This document shows positions 14,725 to 22,015 of a DNA stretch of 22,015 nt, piece after piece. The stretch covers positions 1-22,015 of the forward strand of contig DAOTVT010000054.1 in assembly GCA_034436295.1 (NCBI GenBank), read 5' to 3'. The notes beneath the pieces are model-generated. The model was given only the letters and a program-made list of their open reading frames with translations. It was not told the DNA's origin and searched no databases. Each line of letters opens with the position of its first letter. Positions within the stretch are counted from its first letter, which is position 1. The position numbers and the translations under genes were made by a program. Source of the DNA: DTLA01 sp034436295 (GTDB taxonomy: Bacteria > Chloroflexota > Anaerolineae > DTLA01).

Positions 14725-15182
14725 AAAGGACGTTGGTAGTAGTTCTGCTTGCAGTCGTGATGCTAGCCGGCTGTGGAGCCCGGGAGGGAGCAGGCGGCAC
14801 TTCGGGCTGGAGTATTACGGTAACTTCGGCGGCTGGCACAAAGACGCTGACAATGGCAGATCTCAAAGCATTGCCGCAGACGGAGGTGGAGTTCCTGTCC
14901 AAGGAAACCGGAACAACCAACAAGTACAAAGGCCCTGCGCTGAAGGAAGTGCTCAAGGCTGCAGGCGTTGACCTGTCAACGGTGCAGTCGGTGGACGTGG
15001 AGGCCGAGGATGGGTTCTTCGCCACGTTCGGCCGCGACCTGGCGCTGCGAGGCGACGTCGTGCTGGCCGTGCAAATGGATGGCGGCGCGTTGCCGGCGGA
15101 GATGGGTACGGCCCGCACGATCGCCCCGGGCGAGGGCACCAAGTTCCAAGTGAAGTATGTCAAGCGCATCATCGTGAAGTGA
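14721..15182 (+). CDS. Lipoprotein with sulfite-oxidase-type (Oxidored_molyb) fold, lacking a Mo-ligand Cys
   Basis: 153 residues. A lipoprotein signal ends in the lipobox LAGC (Cys18), so the mature protein is anchored on the outer face of the membrane. The rest follows the molybdopterin-binding sulfite-oxidase family pattern: TMADLKALPQTEVE, YKGPALKEVLKAAGV, SVDVEAEDGFF, DVVLAVQMDGGALPAEMG and VKYVKRIIVK. Active members use a conserved Cys to ligate Mo; here the only cysteine in the whole protein is the lipid-anchor Cys18, and the chain is short. It is therefore unlikely to be an enzyme and more likely binds a ligand. It overlaps the S-component gene by four bases and precedes the T component, so it is probably part of the transporter. 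Confidence 0.75.
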   Translation: MKRTLVVVLLAVVMLAGCGAREGAGGTSGWSITVTSAAGTKTLTMADLKALPQTEVEFLSKETGTTNKYKGPALKEVLKAAGVDLSTVQSVDVEAEDGFFATFGRDLALRGDVVLAVQMDGGALPAEMGTARTIAPGEGTKFQVKYVKRIIVK

Positions 15183-15196
15183 GAGGCGGGAGGCGT

Positions 15197-15943
15197 ATGG
15201 AGAACACAGAGGCACGCACGAGGGTTGGGCTCGGCGAGTGGAGTATCTGGGGCGCGGTGTTTTTCCTGGCGTCTTCCATCGTGGGGAGCATGGCACTGCG
15301 TGGCCTGTGGGCCGTGCTTGGGCTCCTGTACGTGGCAGCGTGGGCGAGCCTGATGTCTCCGGATGCCGTCCACAGCCTGAAAAGGTGGCGCTTCTGGTTC
15401 TTTCTGGCGTCCATAACGGTGATTAGCGTTTTGGCGATCGGCGGAGGGGAAACTGTTGCGATTGCGGGGTTGAACCTCTCGCGGGTGGGGCTATCAGCAG
15501 GGTTTGGCATGGCAGTGCGGGCGACGACGATCATCCTGGCGACGGCGGCGTTCGCCCGCACGGCCTCCATCGGGGGTCTGTCGGCTCTGTTTGCGCGGCT
15601 CGGTGTGAGCGAGATCGGGTTCCTCTTGGGAATCGCCGTGAACCTAGTGCCGCTTATCCAGCACACCGCGTCCAGTGCACTGGTAGCCATGCAACTTCGG
15701 GGCGGGTTCCGACGCAAGCGACTGGAGGCGGTGAAGCGGCTGGTGGTAACCATCTTGGTGAACACGTTGCGGCACAGCGAGGACATCGTCTGCGCGGCTG
15801 AAGCGAGGGCGTTCGGCGGGGCGACACTCTGCGTGGACGCCATGAGCGTAACCCGTGCAGACCGCGCGCTGATGATTGCGTCGGGCGCATTCTACGGCGC
15901 CTTGGCCGTGACACAGATCTTGGGCGCGCAGATGGGATTCTGA
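15197..15943 (+). CDS. ECF transporter T component (EcfT/CbiQ family)
   Basis: 248-residue membrane protein, about five hydrophobic segments in the N-terminal two thirds. The two family signature motifs for coupling to the ATPases are present: MQLRGGF (about 165-171) and AEARAFGG (about 201-208). EcfT transmits ATP-driven movement to the S component. ATG 15197 is preceded by GAGAGG 10 bases upstream; a GTG at 15179 overlapping the lipoprotein stop is the alternative. Last gene of the riboswitch-controlled operon. A modest hairpin (GCTGGC/GCCGGC, 15971-15990) without a clear T-run lies downstream. Confidence 0.87.
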   Translation: MENTEARTRVGLGEWSIWGAVFFLASSIVGSMALRGLWAVLGLLYVAAWASLMSPDAVHSLKRWRFWFFLASITVISVLAIGGGETVAIAGLNLSRVGLSAGFGMAVRATTIILATAAFARTASIGGLSALFARLGVSEIGFLLGIAVNLVPLIQHTASSALVAMQLRGGFRRKRLEAVKRLVVTILVNTLRHSEDIVCAAEARAFGGATLCVDAMSVTRADRALMIASGAFYGALAVTQILGAQMGF

Positions 15944-15984
15944 GGGGTCTGTGGGCGGTGTCTGGCACTGGCTGGCGGGTTCTG

Positions 15985-16074
15985 GCCGGCTTGCCTCTCG
16001 TTGCGGTCCAGCACGAAGAAGGGCTCGAAGACGGGTCGCGGTCGGATGGCTGCGACCTCTTTGTTTCCTATCCG
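15985..16074 (-). other. Possible coding scrap, unidentified
   Basis: On the minus strand the gap downstream of the T component reads IGNKEVAAIRPRPVFEPFFV, which looks protein-like. It vaguely resembles the C-terminal tail of large serine recombinases. No start, ribosome site or complete domain is visible. It is adjacent to a transposase scrap on the other strand, so the gap may be a graveyard of mobile DNA. Identification is tentative. Confidence 0.2.
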
Positions 16075-16079
16075 CATCT

Positions 16080-16182
16080 TTCCAGGGCTACGCCGCACAA
16101 TCCTCGGTAGATGTGGGTCAAGAGATTCAACTAAAGAGGGGCTGGTAGGTCTGCAGGACCGGCCACGCCCCGGGCGCAAACC
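16080..16182 (+). pseudogene. Degenerate IS630-type transposase helix-turn-helix fragment
   Basis: One frame reads NPR-stop-MWVKRFN (ending 16131) and the next frame continues KEGLVGLQDRPRPGRKP (16133 onward). Together they reproduce the N-terminal DNA-binding region of IS630-family transposases (typically ...RTVxxWVKRFNEEGLxGLxDRPRSGRP). A TAG at 16108-16110 and a one-base shift at about 16132 break it. The catalytic DDE domain is absent, and no terminal inverted repeats were found. This is an old remnant and explains part of the 400-base gap before the helicase gene. Confidence 0.6.
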
Positions 16183-16297
16183 TGCCCATTCTTCCGACAC
16201 GCCGCACCAGCACCGCGATCGTTCCTTGGTGCTAAACCAAAGTCAATGATCACGGTTGAGGGTGGGCTTCGGAGCGAATCCGGCGAGCGCCGCCCCT

Positions 16298-16325
16298 TTG
16301 CCATCTTGGGCAGCGGCGGTATAAT
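16298..16325 (+). promoter_or_regulatory. Sigma70-type promoter of the SNF2/SWIM operon
   Basis: TTGCCA (16298-16303), a 16-base spacer and a perfect TATAAT (16320-16325). The predicted transcription start at about 16332 leaves a leader of about 50 bases before ATG 16382. It separates the helicase pair from the upstream cofactor/ECF operon. Confidence 0.65.
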
Positions 16326-16381
16326 CTGTTCGCCTCTGTGCGCGCCAGCCATAGATGGCAGAAACTCGTAAGGATCACGGG

Positions 16382-19300
16382 ATGAACCTGATTCTTCATG
16401 GCAGTTGGTCTGCCGACCGGCTCTTTGTTTGGGGCGAGTGCGCGGACCGCATTGCGCGCCGCGGACGGAAATCCAAAGTTCCACCGCACCCGTACGCTGC
16501 GCCGGTGGAAAGTCTGCGAGACGCGCTGAAGGCGGTATCGCCCCTCGCCGATTGGAGCGCGCCCGTCGCTGCGGAGCGGGCAGTCCTGCTGCCGTCTGCG
16601 CCGGATGAGCCGCAGGTGCCCTCGTGGCTTGTGCCGGGCCGCTGGGAGCATGTATCCGAAGCGGAACTCCATCTTGCCCCCTGGAAGGTGCCGGGTCTGG
16701 AACTGGACGCGCTGGCAGCGCTGGACTTGCTGGTTGCGCTGCCGGCGGGGGCGGTAGATGGGCTGCGCATCGGTGCCGACCTGCGTTTCTGGAGCCTGGC
16801 GGCCAAGTTGGGGTTGGAGTTGCTAGCGAAGCAGCGATATGTGCCTGGGATGGAGGAGGAGCGCGGGCAGTATCGGGCGGTTTGGCTGCTTGCGCCTGAT
16901 GACGCGCTGGATGGAGAGCGGCTGCGAGCGCTGGCCGAGGCGATGCCGCCGGTGTGCCGGGCGCTGAGCAGCCTTGAGGCGAGCGAGCCTCCCGCTAGGC
17001 CGCACGCGCTGCTGGAGGGCTTTCTCGGTCGGGTGGTGGACAGTGCCGTGCGCGAATGGGGGCGCCCGCGCGGGGGCCGCCGCCTGAAACTGCCCCCGGG
17101 CGTTGCAGGGGCGTGGTGGTCGGCGCTGTGGAGCGAGGATGGGCGCATCGTGGTCCCGGTGTCCCAGCGGCGAGAACTGGCGCGTGTGTATCAATCCTGG
17201 CGCCAATGGGTGGATCAGTTGCGCGGCGGGGAACAGGCCGCCTTTCGGCTGTGCTTCCGCTTGGAGCCGCCGGAGACGGACGCGGACAGCGGGCAGGTCA
17301 TCTCGCCGGACTGGACCCTGCGCTACATGCTCCAGGCCAATGATGACCCCAGTCTGCTGGTGCCCGCCGGGCAGGTGTGGCGGGCGCGGGGCGGCACACT
17401 GCGCATTCTCAACCGCAAGTTTGAAGGCGCGCAGGAGCGGCTCTTGGCCGGGCTTGGCTTGGCGGCGCGGCTGTTCCCTCCGGTGATGAGGAGTCTGCGC
17501 GAGGCCCGTCCGGAGGCTTGCACCCTGACGGTTGACGAGGCCTACGCGTTCCTGCGCGAGGCAGGCCCGCTTCTGAAGGGCAGCGGTTTCGGGGTGCTGG
17601 TTCCACCCTGGTGGGGCAAGCGGGGGGCGCGGCTGGGCGTTCGGGCCAAACTGAAGGCCACTTCCGAGGGGGTGGGCGCAGGCATTCTGGGTATGGACAC
17701 GCTGGTGCAGTTTGACTGGGAACTGGCACTTGGCGATAAGCCGCTGACGCGCGAGGAGTTTGAGCGGCTTGCGGCGCTGAAGATGCCGTTGGTACAGGTA
17801 CGCGGCCAGTGGGTGCTGCTGCAGCCGGAGCAGGTAGAGGCGGCCATTTCCTTCTGGGAAAAGAAGCGCGAGAAGCAAGAGATGGCGCTGGGCGAGGCGC
17901 TGGGGTTGATATTGGGGGCGGAAGCCGAGGTCAACGGCCTGCCGCTGCAGGGCGTGGAGGCGACGGGCTGGGTAGGGGACCTCCTCACGCAACTGAAGGC
18001 GGGCGACAGGATGGAAGAATTGCCGCCGCCGGAGGGGTTCGCGGGGGAGTTGCGGCCCTACCAGGTGCGTGGGTACTCGTGGCTGGCGTTCCTGCGCAAG
18101 TGGGGTTTGGGTGCGTGCCTGGCCGACGACATGGGCTTGGGCAAGACCATCCAGGCGATTGCTCTGCTGCTGCGCGAGCGGGAGTCCGCGGAGAATGGCG
18201 TGGGGCCGGCGCTGGTGTTGTGCCCCACGTCGGTCGTCGGCAACTGGAAGCGAGAGATCCGTCGGTTTGCGCCGGGGCTGCGCGTGATGACGCACCACGG
18301 CGGCGGGCGCGCAAAGGAGGCGGACTTTGTTGCCGCTGCCCGGCAACACGACGTTGTCATCAGCACCTACGGTTTGGCCCGCCGCGACGTGGAGGCCCTG
18401 GCGCAGGTGCAGTGGAGCGACATTATCTTGGACGAGGCGCAGAACATCAAGAACCCCCATGCCAAGCAGACCCAGGCCGTTCGTCGCTTGCACGCAGCCA
18501 ATCGCATTGCCATGACCGGCACGCCGGTGGAGAACCGTCTGTCAGAGTTGTGGTCCATCATGCAGTTCCTCAATCCGGGTCTTTTGGGCTCTGAAGAGGG
18601 TTTTCGCCGGACATATGCGCTGCCGATTGAGCGCTACCAGGATAAGGAAGCAGCCGAGCGGCTGAAGAGACTGGTGGGGCCGTTCATCCTGCGCCGCGTG
18701 AAGACAGACCCCACGATTATCCAGGACCTGCCGGAGAAGATGGAGATGAAGGTGTACTGCAACCTGAGCGCCGAGCAGGCCACCTTGTATGAGGCTGTGG
18801 TGCGGGAGTCGCTGGAGCGGATTGAGTCGGCGGAGGGAATGGAGCGGCGAGGGGTGGTGCTGAGCGCGCTGACGCGGCTGAAGCAGGTGTGCAACCATCC
18901 GGCCCAGTTCCTGGGGGATGGGTCGGCGCTGGAGGGGCGCTCGGGCAAGTTGGATCGGCTGGCCGAGATGCTGGAGGAAGCGCTGTCTGTGGGGGATCGG
19001 GTGCTGGTGTTCACGCAGTTTGCCGAAATGGGGCACATGCTGAAGGCGCACCTGCAAGGGTTGTTCGGGCTGGAGGTGCTTTTCTTGCACGGCGGCACGC
19101 CGCAGAAACAGCGGGACCGGATGGTGGCGCGGTTTCAAGACGCGCGGAACGGCCCGCCGATTTTCATCCTGTCGCTCAAGGCTGGGGGCACGGGCCTGAA
19201 TCTCACGGCGGCCAACCGGGTGTTTCACTTTGACCGTTGGTGGAATCCGGCGGTGGAGAACCAGGCCACCGACCGCGCATTCCGCATTGGCCAGACGCGA

Positions 19301-19471
19301 GACGTGCAGGTGCACAAGTTGATCTGTGCCGGGACTTTGGAGGAGCGGATTGACGACATGATTGAGAGCAAGAAGGCCCTGGCCGAAAGCATCGTTGGCG
19401 GGGGAGAGGGCTGGCTGACGGAACTCAGCACAGACGAACTGCGCGACATCCTGACGTTGCGGGGGGAGTAG
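16382..19471 (+). CDS. SNF2/RapA-family DEAQ-box helicase-like ATPase
   Basis: 1029 residues. The N-terminal 500 residues match the layout of SNF2-associated regions of bacterial homologues (opening MNLILHGSW, then LFVWGE). The ATPase core has Walker A DDMGLGKTIQ (about 581-590), DEAQ box IILDEAQNIKNP (about 681), motif III MTGTPVENRLSELW (about 710), and the second RecA-like lobe with VLVFTQFAEMGHML (about 874), FLHGGTPQKQRDRM, LKAGGTGLNLTAANRV and DRAFRIGQ. These proteins remodel protein-DNA or transcription complexes using ATP. ATG 16382 is preferred over ATG 16355 because TAAGGATC lies just upstream and the protein then begins as its relatives do. The SWIM gene follows after one base. Confidence 0.92.
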   Translation: MNLILHGSWSADRLFVWGECADRIARRGRKSKVPPHPYAAPVESLRDALKAVSPLADWSAPVAAERAVLLPSAPDEPQVPSWLVPGRWEHVSEAELHLAPWKVPGLELDALAALDLLVALPAGAVDGLRIGADLRFWSLAAKLGLELLAKQRYVPGMEEERGQYRAVWLLAPDDALDGERLRALAEAMPPVCRALSSLEASEPPARPHALLEGFLGRVVDSAVREWGRPRGGRRLKLPPGVAGAWWSALWSEDGRIVVPVSQRRELARVYQSWRQWVDQLRGGEQAAFRLCFRLEPPETDADSGQVISPDWTLRYMLQANDDPSLLVPAGQVWRARGGTLRILNRKFEGAQERLLAGLGLAARLFPPVMRSLREARPEACTLTVDEAYAFLREAGPLLKGSGFGVLVPPWWGKRGARLGVRAKLKATSEGVGAGILGMDTLVQFDWELALGDKPLTREEFERLAALKMPLVQVRGQWVLLQPEQVEAAISFWEKKREKQEMALGEALGLILGAEAEVNGLPLQGVEATGWVGDLLTQLKAGDRMEELPPPEGFAGELRPYQVRGYSWLAFLRKWGLGACLADDMGLGKTIQAIALLLRERESAENGVGPALVLCPTSVVGNWKREIRRFAPGLRVMTHHGGGRAKEADFVAAARQHDVVISTYGLARRDVEALAQVQWSDIILDEAQNIKNPHAKQTQAVRRLHAANRIAMTGTPVENRLSELWSIMQFLNPGLLGSEEGFRRTYALPIERYQDKEAAERLKRLVGPFILRRVKTDPTIIQDLPEKMEMKVYCNLSAEQATLYEAVVRESLERIESAEGMERRGVVLSALTRLKQVCNHPAQFLGDGSALEGRSGKLDRLAEMLEEALSVGDRVLVFTQFAEMGHMLKAHLQGLFGLEVLFLHGGTPQKQRDRMVARFQDARNGPPIFILSLKAGGTGLNLTAANRVFHFDRWWNPAVENQATDRAFRIGQTRDVQVHKLICAGTLEERIDDMIESKKALAESIVGGGEGWLTELSTDELRDILTLRGE

Positions 19472-19472
19472 G

Positions 19473-20378
19473 GTGGCGAGACGGAGGAAAACCCACGACG
19501 ACTACTGGCCGCGGTGGGGTTCCACGGGCCCCAGGCTGGTGAAGAATGGCATCAAGGCCAAGAGCGCGCGGGGCGAGTTCGTCAAGAACTGGTGGGCCAC
19601 GCGGTGGATCCGGGCATTGTCATCGCTGATGGATGAGGGACGGCTGAGCCGCGGGCGCGCGTATGCCAGGCGGGGGCAGGTCATGGAGATTGACATAAAG
19701 CCTGGCCAGGTTCTGGCACGGGTGCAGGGCTCGCGGCCCCAGCCGTACAAAGTCAGCATCCGCCTGAAGCCGCTGGACGAGGCCGCGTGGAACAAGGTGC
19801 TGGACGCTTTGTCGGAGCAGGCCGTTTTCGCCGCGCAGTTGCTGGCAGGCGAGATGCCTGCGGATATAGAGCAGGTGTTTGACGCGGAGGGAGTTCCGCT
19901 GTTTCCATCCAGCAGCGGCGACCTGGAGACCGAGTGCTCGTGCCCCGACTGGGCCAACCCGTGCAAGCACATCGCGGCGGTGTACTATCTCCTGGGGGAG
20001 CGGTTTGACGAGGATCCGTTTCTGCTGCTTGAGTTGCGTGGCCGGAGCAAAGAGCAGATTGCCGCCGCGCTCCGTGAGCGTAGGGCCAACGGCCTGGAGT
20101 TGAGGGAGGAGCCGCCTCAATATGGGCGGGCTGGGACAGAGGCTGCGGATGTCCCTGCGTTGGAGGAGTGTCTGGAGTGGTACTGGGAGTTGGGTGAGGC
20201 GGCGGAGGGCCTGGCCCTGGATGTGTCGCGCCCGGAGGTGGATGCCGCATTGTTGAAGCGCCTCGGGATGCCGGAGTCCCTTGGGACGAAAGACGTCTGG
20301 TCTCACGTGGCCGACACGTACGAGGCCGTAACCACACGCGCACTTGAGGTGGCGTTCGGTTCCGTCTCGTGTCGGTGA
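19473..20378 (+). CDS. SWIM zinc-finger protein
   Basis: 301 residues. The SWIM motif CxCx6CxH is formed by Cys155, Cys157, Cys164 and His166 in ECSCPDWANPCKH. The N-terminal region with WWATRWIRAL and a basic RGRAYARRGQV segment is shared by bacterial SWIM proteins encoded next to SNF2 helicases. SWIM domains bind zinc and are thought to mediate DNA or protein contacts. The start is GTG 19473, with the purine-rich GGGGGGAG site inside the helicase stop region; spacing of two bases after TAG implies translational coupling. Probably the helicase's partner; the cellular process is unknown. Confidence 0.88.
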   Translation: MARRRKTHDDYWPRWGSTGPRLVKNGIKAKSARGEFVKNWWATRWIRALSSLMDEGRLSRGRAYARRGQVMEIDIKPGQVLARVQGSRPQPYKVSIRLKPLDEAAWNKVLDALSEQAVFAAQLLAGEMPADIEQVFDAEGVPLFPSSSGDLETECSCPDWANPCKHIAAVYYLLGERFDEDPFLLLELRGRSKEQIAAALRERRANGLELREEPPQYGRAGTEAADVPALEECLEWYWELGEAAEGLALDVSRPEVDAALLKRLGMPESLGTKDVWSHVADTYEAVTTRALEVAFGSVSCR

Positions 20379-20424
20379 ACGACGCGCAGATTTCTCACCC
20401 GCACATCTTGGAGAATCTCTCAGA

Positions 20425-20459
20425 CGCGCGCGGAGGCTGCGCCGCCTTCCGCCGGCGCG
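20425..20459. terminator. GC-rich hairpin between convergent genes
   Basis: CGCGC (20425-20429) pairs with GCGCG (20455-20459), and CGGAGGC (20431-20437) pairs with GCC-T-TCCG (20444-20451) around a six-base loop. It lies between the SWIM gene and the convergent LuxR gene. No T-run follows on either strand, so function as a bidirectional terminator is only suggested by location. Confidence 0.3.
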
Positions 20460-20476
20460 ATCTCATCTTCCATTCC

Positions 20477-21970
20477 CTATGCCAGTTTGAGCGCCCGCGC
20501 CTGGGCGATGGCCTGCGTCCGGCTGCTCACGCCCAACTTGAGGTAGATGTTCTCCAGATGGGTCTTCACGGTGCTCACGGAGATGAAAAGCCTGGCCGCG
20601 ATCTCGCGATTGGACAAGCCGGCGCTCGCCAGTTGCAGCACCTCTTGCTCGCGGGGGCTGATGGACGCGGCGACGGCCAGCGCCGAAGGTTCGCTGGCAG
20701 GCGGTATCTTCTGTCCCCCGTCGGGATATCCCATCATCGCGAGGGTCCCCTTGAGGAAAGACCGCGTCCCCGCGTTGAGACTCGCTGTGTGCAAGACCAA
20801 CGAAAGCAGAGGCACCACACGAGTACCGTAGTCCAGAAACGGGCGAATGAAGAACTCGGGCGCCGCAAGACGCGCTGCTTCCGCCATCACCCGACGCGCT
20901 TGATTGACCTTGCCCTGGTTGAATAAGGCAATGGCCAGTATCACCCGAGCCCTCATGATCGGCAACAGGTACGCGCCGTGCGGGTGTTTTCTGAGCAGAT
21001 ATCTGAGGATTTCCTCCACGGCTACGTTTCTCTCCTGTTCTATCAGGATTTCAGCCCGAACAAGCGCCGCGAAGGGATTGCTCTCTATCTGTCCCCCCTC
21101 GCCCAACAACCGCTCCGCCGAAGCCAATTGACCTTGCCTCAGGCGAAACAACGCCTGGTATGCGATCAAATCGTGCTCGTACCAGAGGGCGGCAGGGCGT
21201 TCTGCATACAATTCCCGCGCCGCCTGAATGGTCGCGAAGGCCGCCTCGTTATCTCCCTGGGCCGACTGAATTTTCGCGCGCAGAATCGCGACCGACACCG
21301 CTTCATTTGTGCTGGCAGGGTCCGGGTCCACCTCGGTAGCGCGCATCAGGAGTTGAAGCGCCTGCGCCAGTTGATTCCGCAAGAAGCAGACATTGCTCAA
21401 AGCGGTCAGAGCAATGCTTGCCGGTCCAGGCAGCCTGCCACTCAATGCAAACGCCTGTCGCAGAACCTCGTCCGCGATCTGCTCGCTGCGCCGCAGGTGG
21501 CCTTGCGACAGCGCCAGATTTGCGAGACCTCCCCCGGCCAGCAGGATCCCGTACAGGTGATGCCTTGCCTTTGCGGCCTCGTACACCGCGGCGGCCCTCG
21601 CTTCTGCTTGAACCAGATCCCGCCGGTAGTCGCGGTACGATTCCACCATCCCGTCCAGCATTCCCCATGCAGCGTCGCGCTCGTCAGGCGCGAGCACTTC
21701 CGGGCCTGCGCGGCCGCCCTGTGCCCACAAGCGCCGAGCCCGCCGGATTTCCTCTGCCAGGTCTGGCCCGGCGTGGGTCTTCTGCCAGCACGGCACATAC
21801 GCGAGCCTCGCATCCGCGCGCGTCAAGAAACCATCCACTTCGGCTTGCGGCGATGTGATGCCCGCCAGCCGCGCGTACATCGCCAGCAAGGTTCTACGTT
21901 GCTGCACTACCGTCTCCGGCAGGCGACGCAGCCAACGCAACAAGCGCGAATCCTCGCCGGACTCCTCCAA
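20477..21970 (-). CDS. MalT-type LuxR-family regulator, C-terminal part (TPR + HTH), downstream of an in-frame TAG
   Basis: 497 residues from a TTG at 21970. The chain is helical and TPR-like (for example RLLRWLRRLPETVV at the start, repeated ARAxxxA-rich helices), then a LuxR helix-turn-helix at about 430-495 (SPREQEVLQLASAG, NREIAARLFISVSTVKTHLENIYLKL). This is the rear part of large MalT-like ATP-dependent regulators, which are about 900 residues and begin with an NTPase domain. The codons immediately upstream continue the same protein frame but are separated by TAG (21971-21973), and the TTG has no clear ribosome site of its own. Either the full gene carries a nonsense mutation, or the C-terminal part is made separately. 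The N-terminal part lies beyond the window. Confidence 0.75.
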   Translation of the reverse strand: MEESGEDSRLLRWLRRLPETVVQQRRTLLAMYARLAGITSPQAEVDGFLTRADARLAYVPCWQKTHAGPDLAEEIRRARRLWAQGGRAGPEVLAPDERDAAWGMLDGMVESYRDYRRDLVQAEARAAAVYEAAKARHHLYGILLAGGGLANLALSQGHLRRSEQIADEVLRQAFALSGRLPGPASIALTALSNVCFLRNQLAQALQLLMRATEVDPDPASTNEAVSVAILRAKIQSAQGDNEAAFATIQAARELYAERPAALWYEHDLIAYQALFRLRQGQLASAERLLGEGGQIESNPFAALVRAEILIEQERNVAVEEILRYLLRKHPHGAYLLPIMRARVILAIALFNQGKVNQARRVMAEAARLAAPEFFIRPFLDYGTRVVPLLSLVLHTASLNAGTRSFLKGTLAMMGYPDGGQKIPPASEPSALAVAASISPREQEVLQLASAGLSNREIAARLFISVSTVKTHLENIYLKLGVSSRTQAIAQARALKLA

Positions 21971-22015
21971 CTAGCGCAACCCCTCATTCTCAATGATGTC
22001 CGCGGCCTCTTCCCA
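21971..22015 (-). pseudogene. Upstream continuation of the MalT-type gene, closed by TAG
   Basis: In the same minus-strand frame these 15 codons read WEEAADIIENEGLR and then TAG. The segment fits the pattern that normally precedes the RLLRWLRRLPE region in MalT-like proteins (ERAADLIExxGLxLL...). A single base change (TTG to TAG) would explain the stop. The gene continues past the window edge. Confidence 0.55.

Noticed and set aside
15971..15990. Terminator after the ECF T-component gene
   Set aside because: The GCTGGC/GCCGGC stem is short and followed by TTGCC rather than a T-run, so it is too weak to list as a terminator.
16823..18493. Long open frame on the minus strand inside the helicase gene
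   Set aside because: It is a compositional shadow of the GC-rich helicase gene. It has no recognisable domain, and the plus-strand frame has clear helicase motifs.
21971..21973. TAG read as pyrrolysine or programmed readthrough
   Set aside because: No pyrrolysine genes or recoding element are visible, and MalT-type regulators are not known to use it. Mutation or error is simpler.
1..22015. CRISPR arrays, tRNA or rRNA genes, phage or plasmid origins
   Set aside because: No regularly spaced repeats, tRNA-like cloverleaf segments, rRNA signatures or origin motifs were seen.

Overview
The window is GC-rich bacterial DNA. The gene set suggests a Chloroflexota bacterium, probably Anaerolineae-like: NarL-type two-component genes, an RHS remnant, an SNF2/SWIM pair, a MalT-type LuxR regulator, an ECF transporter and a lipoprotein. 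This assignment is an inference from gene style, since no rRNA or other phylogenetic marker is present.

Layout. (1) Positions 1-695: the truncated, frameshifted 3' end of an RHS-repeat gene on the minus strand, a repeat-like junction, and a sigma70-type promoter. (2) 696-3841: a membrane-bound GAF histidine kinase, its NarL/LuxR response regulator, and a lone receiver-like protein that has lost its acidic pocket and probably has a leaderless start. (3) 3936-9984: an operon for an exported molybdenum oxidoreductase. It encodes a Tat-exported Mo-bisPGD catalytic subunit with a predicted Cys ligand to Mo, a four-cluster Fe-S subunit, an NrfD/PsrC membrane anchor, a TorD-type chaperone, a TatA and a multi-domain Fe-S protein. 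Two strong hairpins lie between genes. (4) 10012-15943: a leader that matches the molybdenum-cofactor (Moco) riboswitch and ends in an intrinsic terminator. It is followed by moeA, mobB, mobA, a two-domain ECF ATPase, an ECF S component, a lipoprotein with a sulfite-oxidase-type fold, and an ECF T component. (5) 15944-16381: a gap with an IS630-type transposase scrap and a good promoter. (6) 16382-20378: SNF2-family helicase and SWIM zinc-finger protein. (7) 20477-22015, minus strand: a MalT-type LuxR regulator interrupted by an in-frame TAG.

How the parts fit. The two-component system lies just upstream of the oxidoreductase operon and may control it. The oxidoreductase needs bis-molybdopterin guanine dinucleotide. 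moeA, mobB and mobA insert the metal and add the nucleotide, and the riboswitch would stop their transcription when cofactor is plentiful. The most interesting feature is that a complete ECF uptake system of unknown substrate, with a lipoprotein whose fold normally binds Moco but which has no cysteine to ligate Mo, lies downstream of the same riboswitch. The simplest hypothesis is a Moco-regulated importer for a cofactor-related compound (molybdopterin, Moco, a pterin precursor, or molybdate/tungstate).
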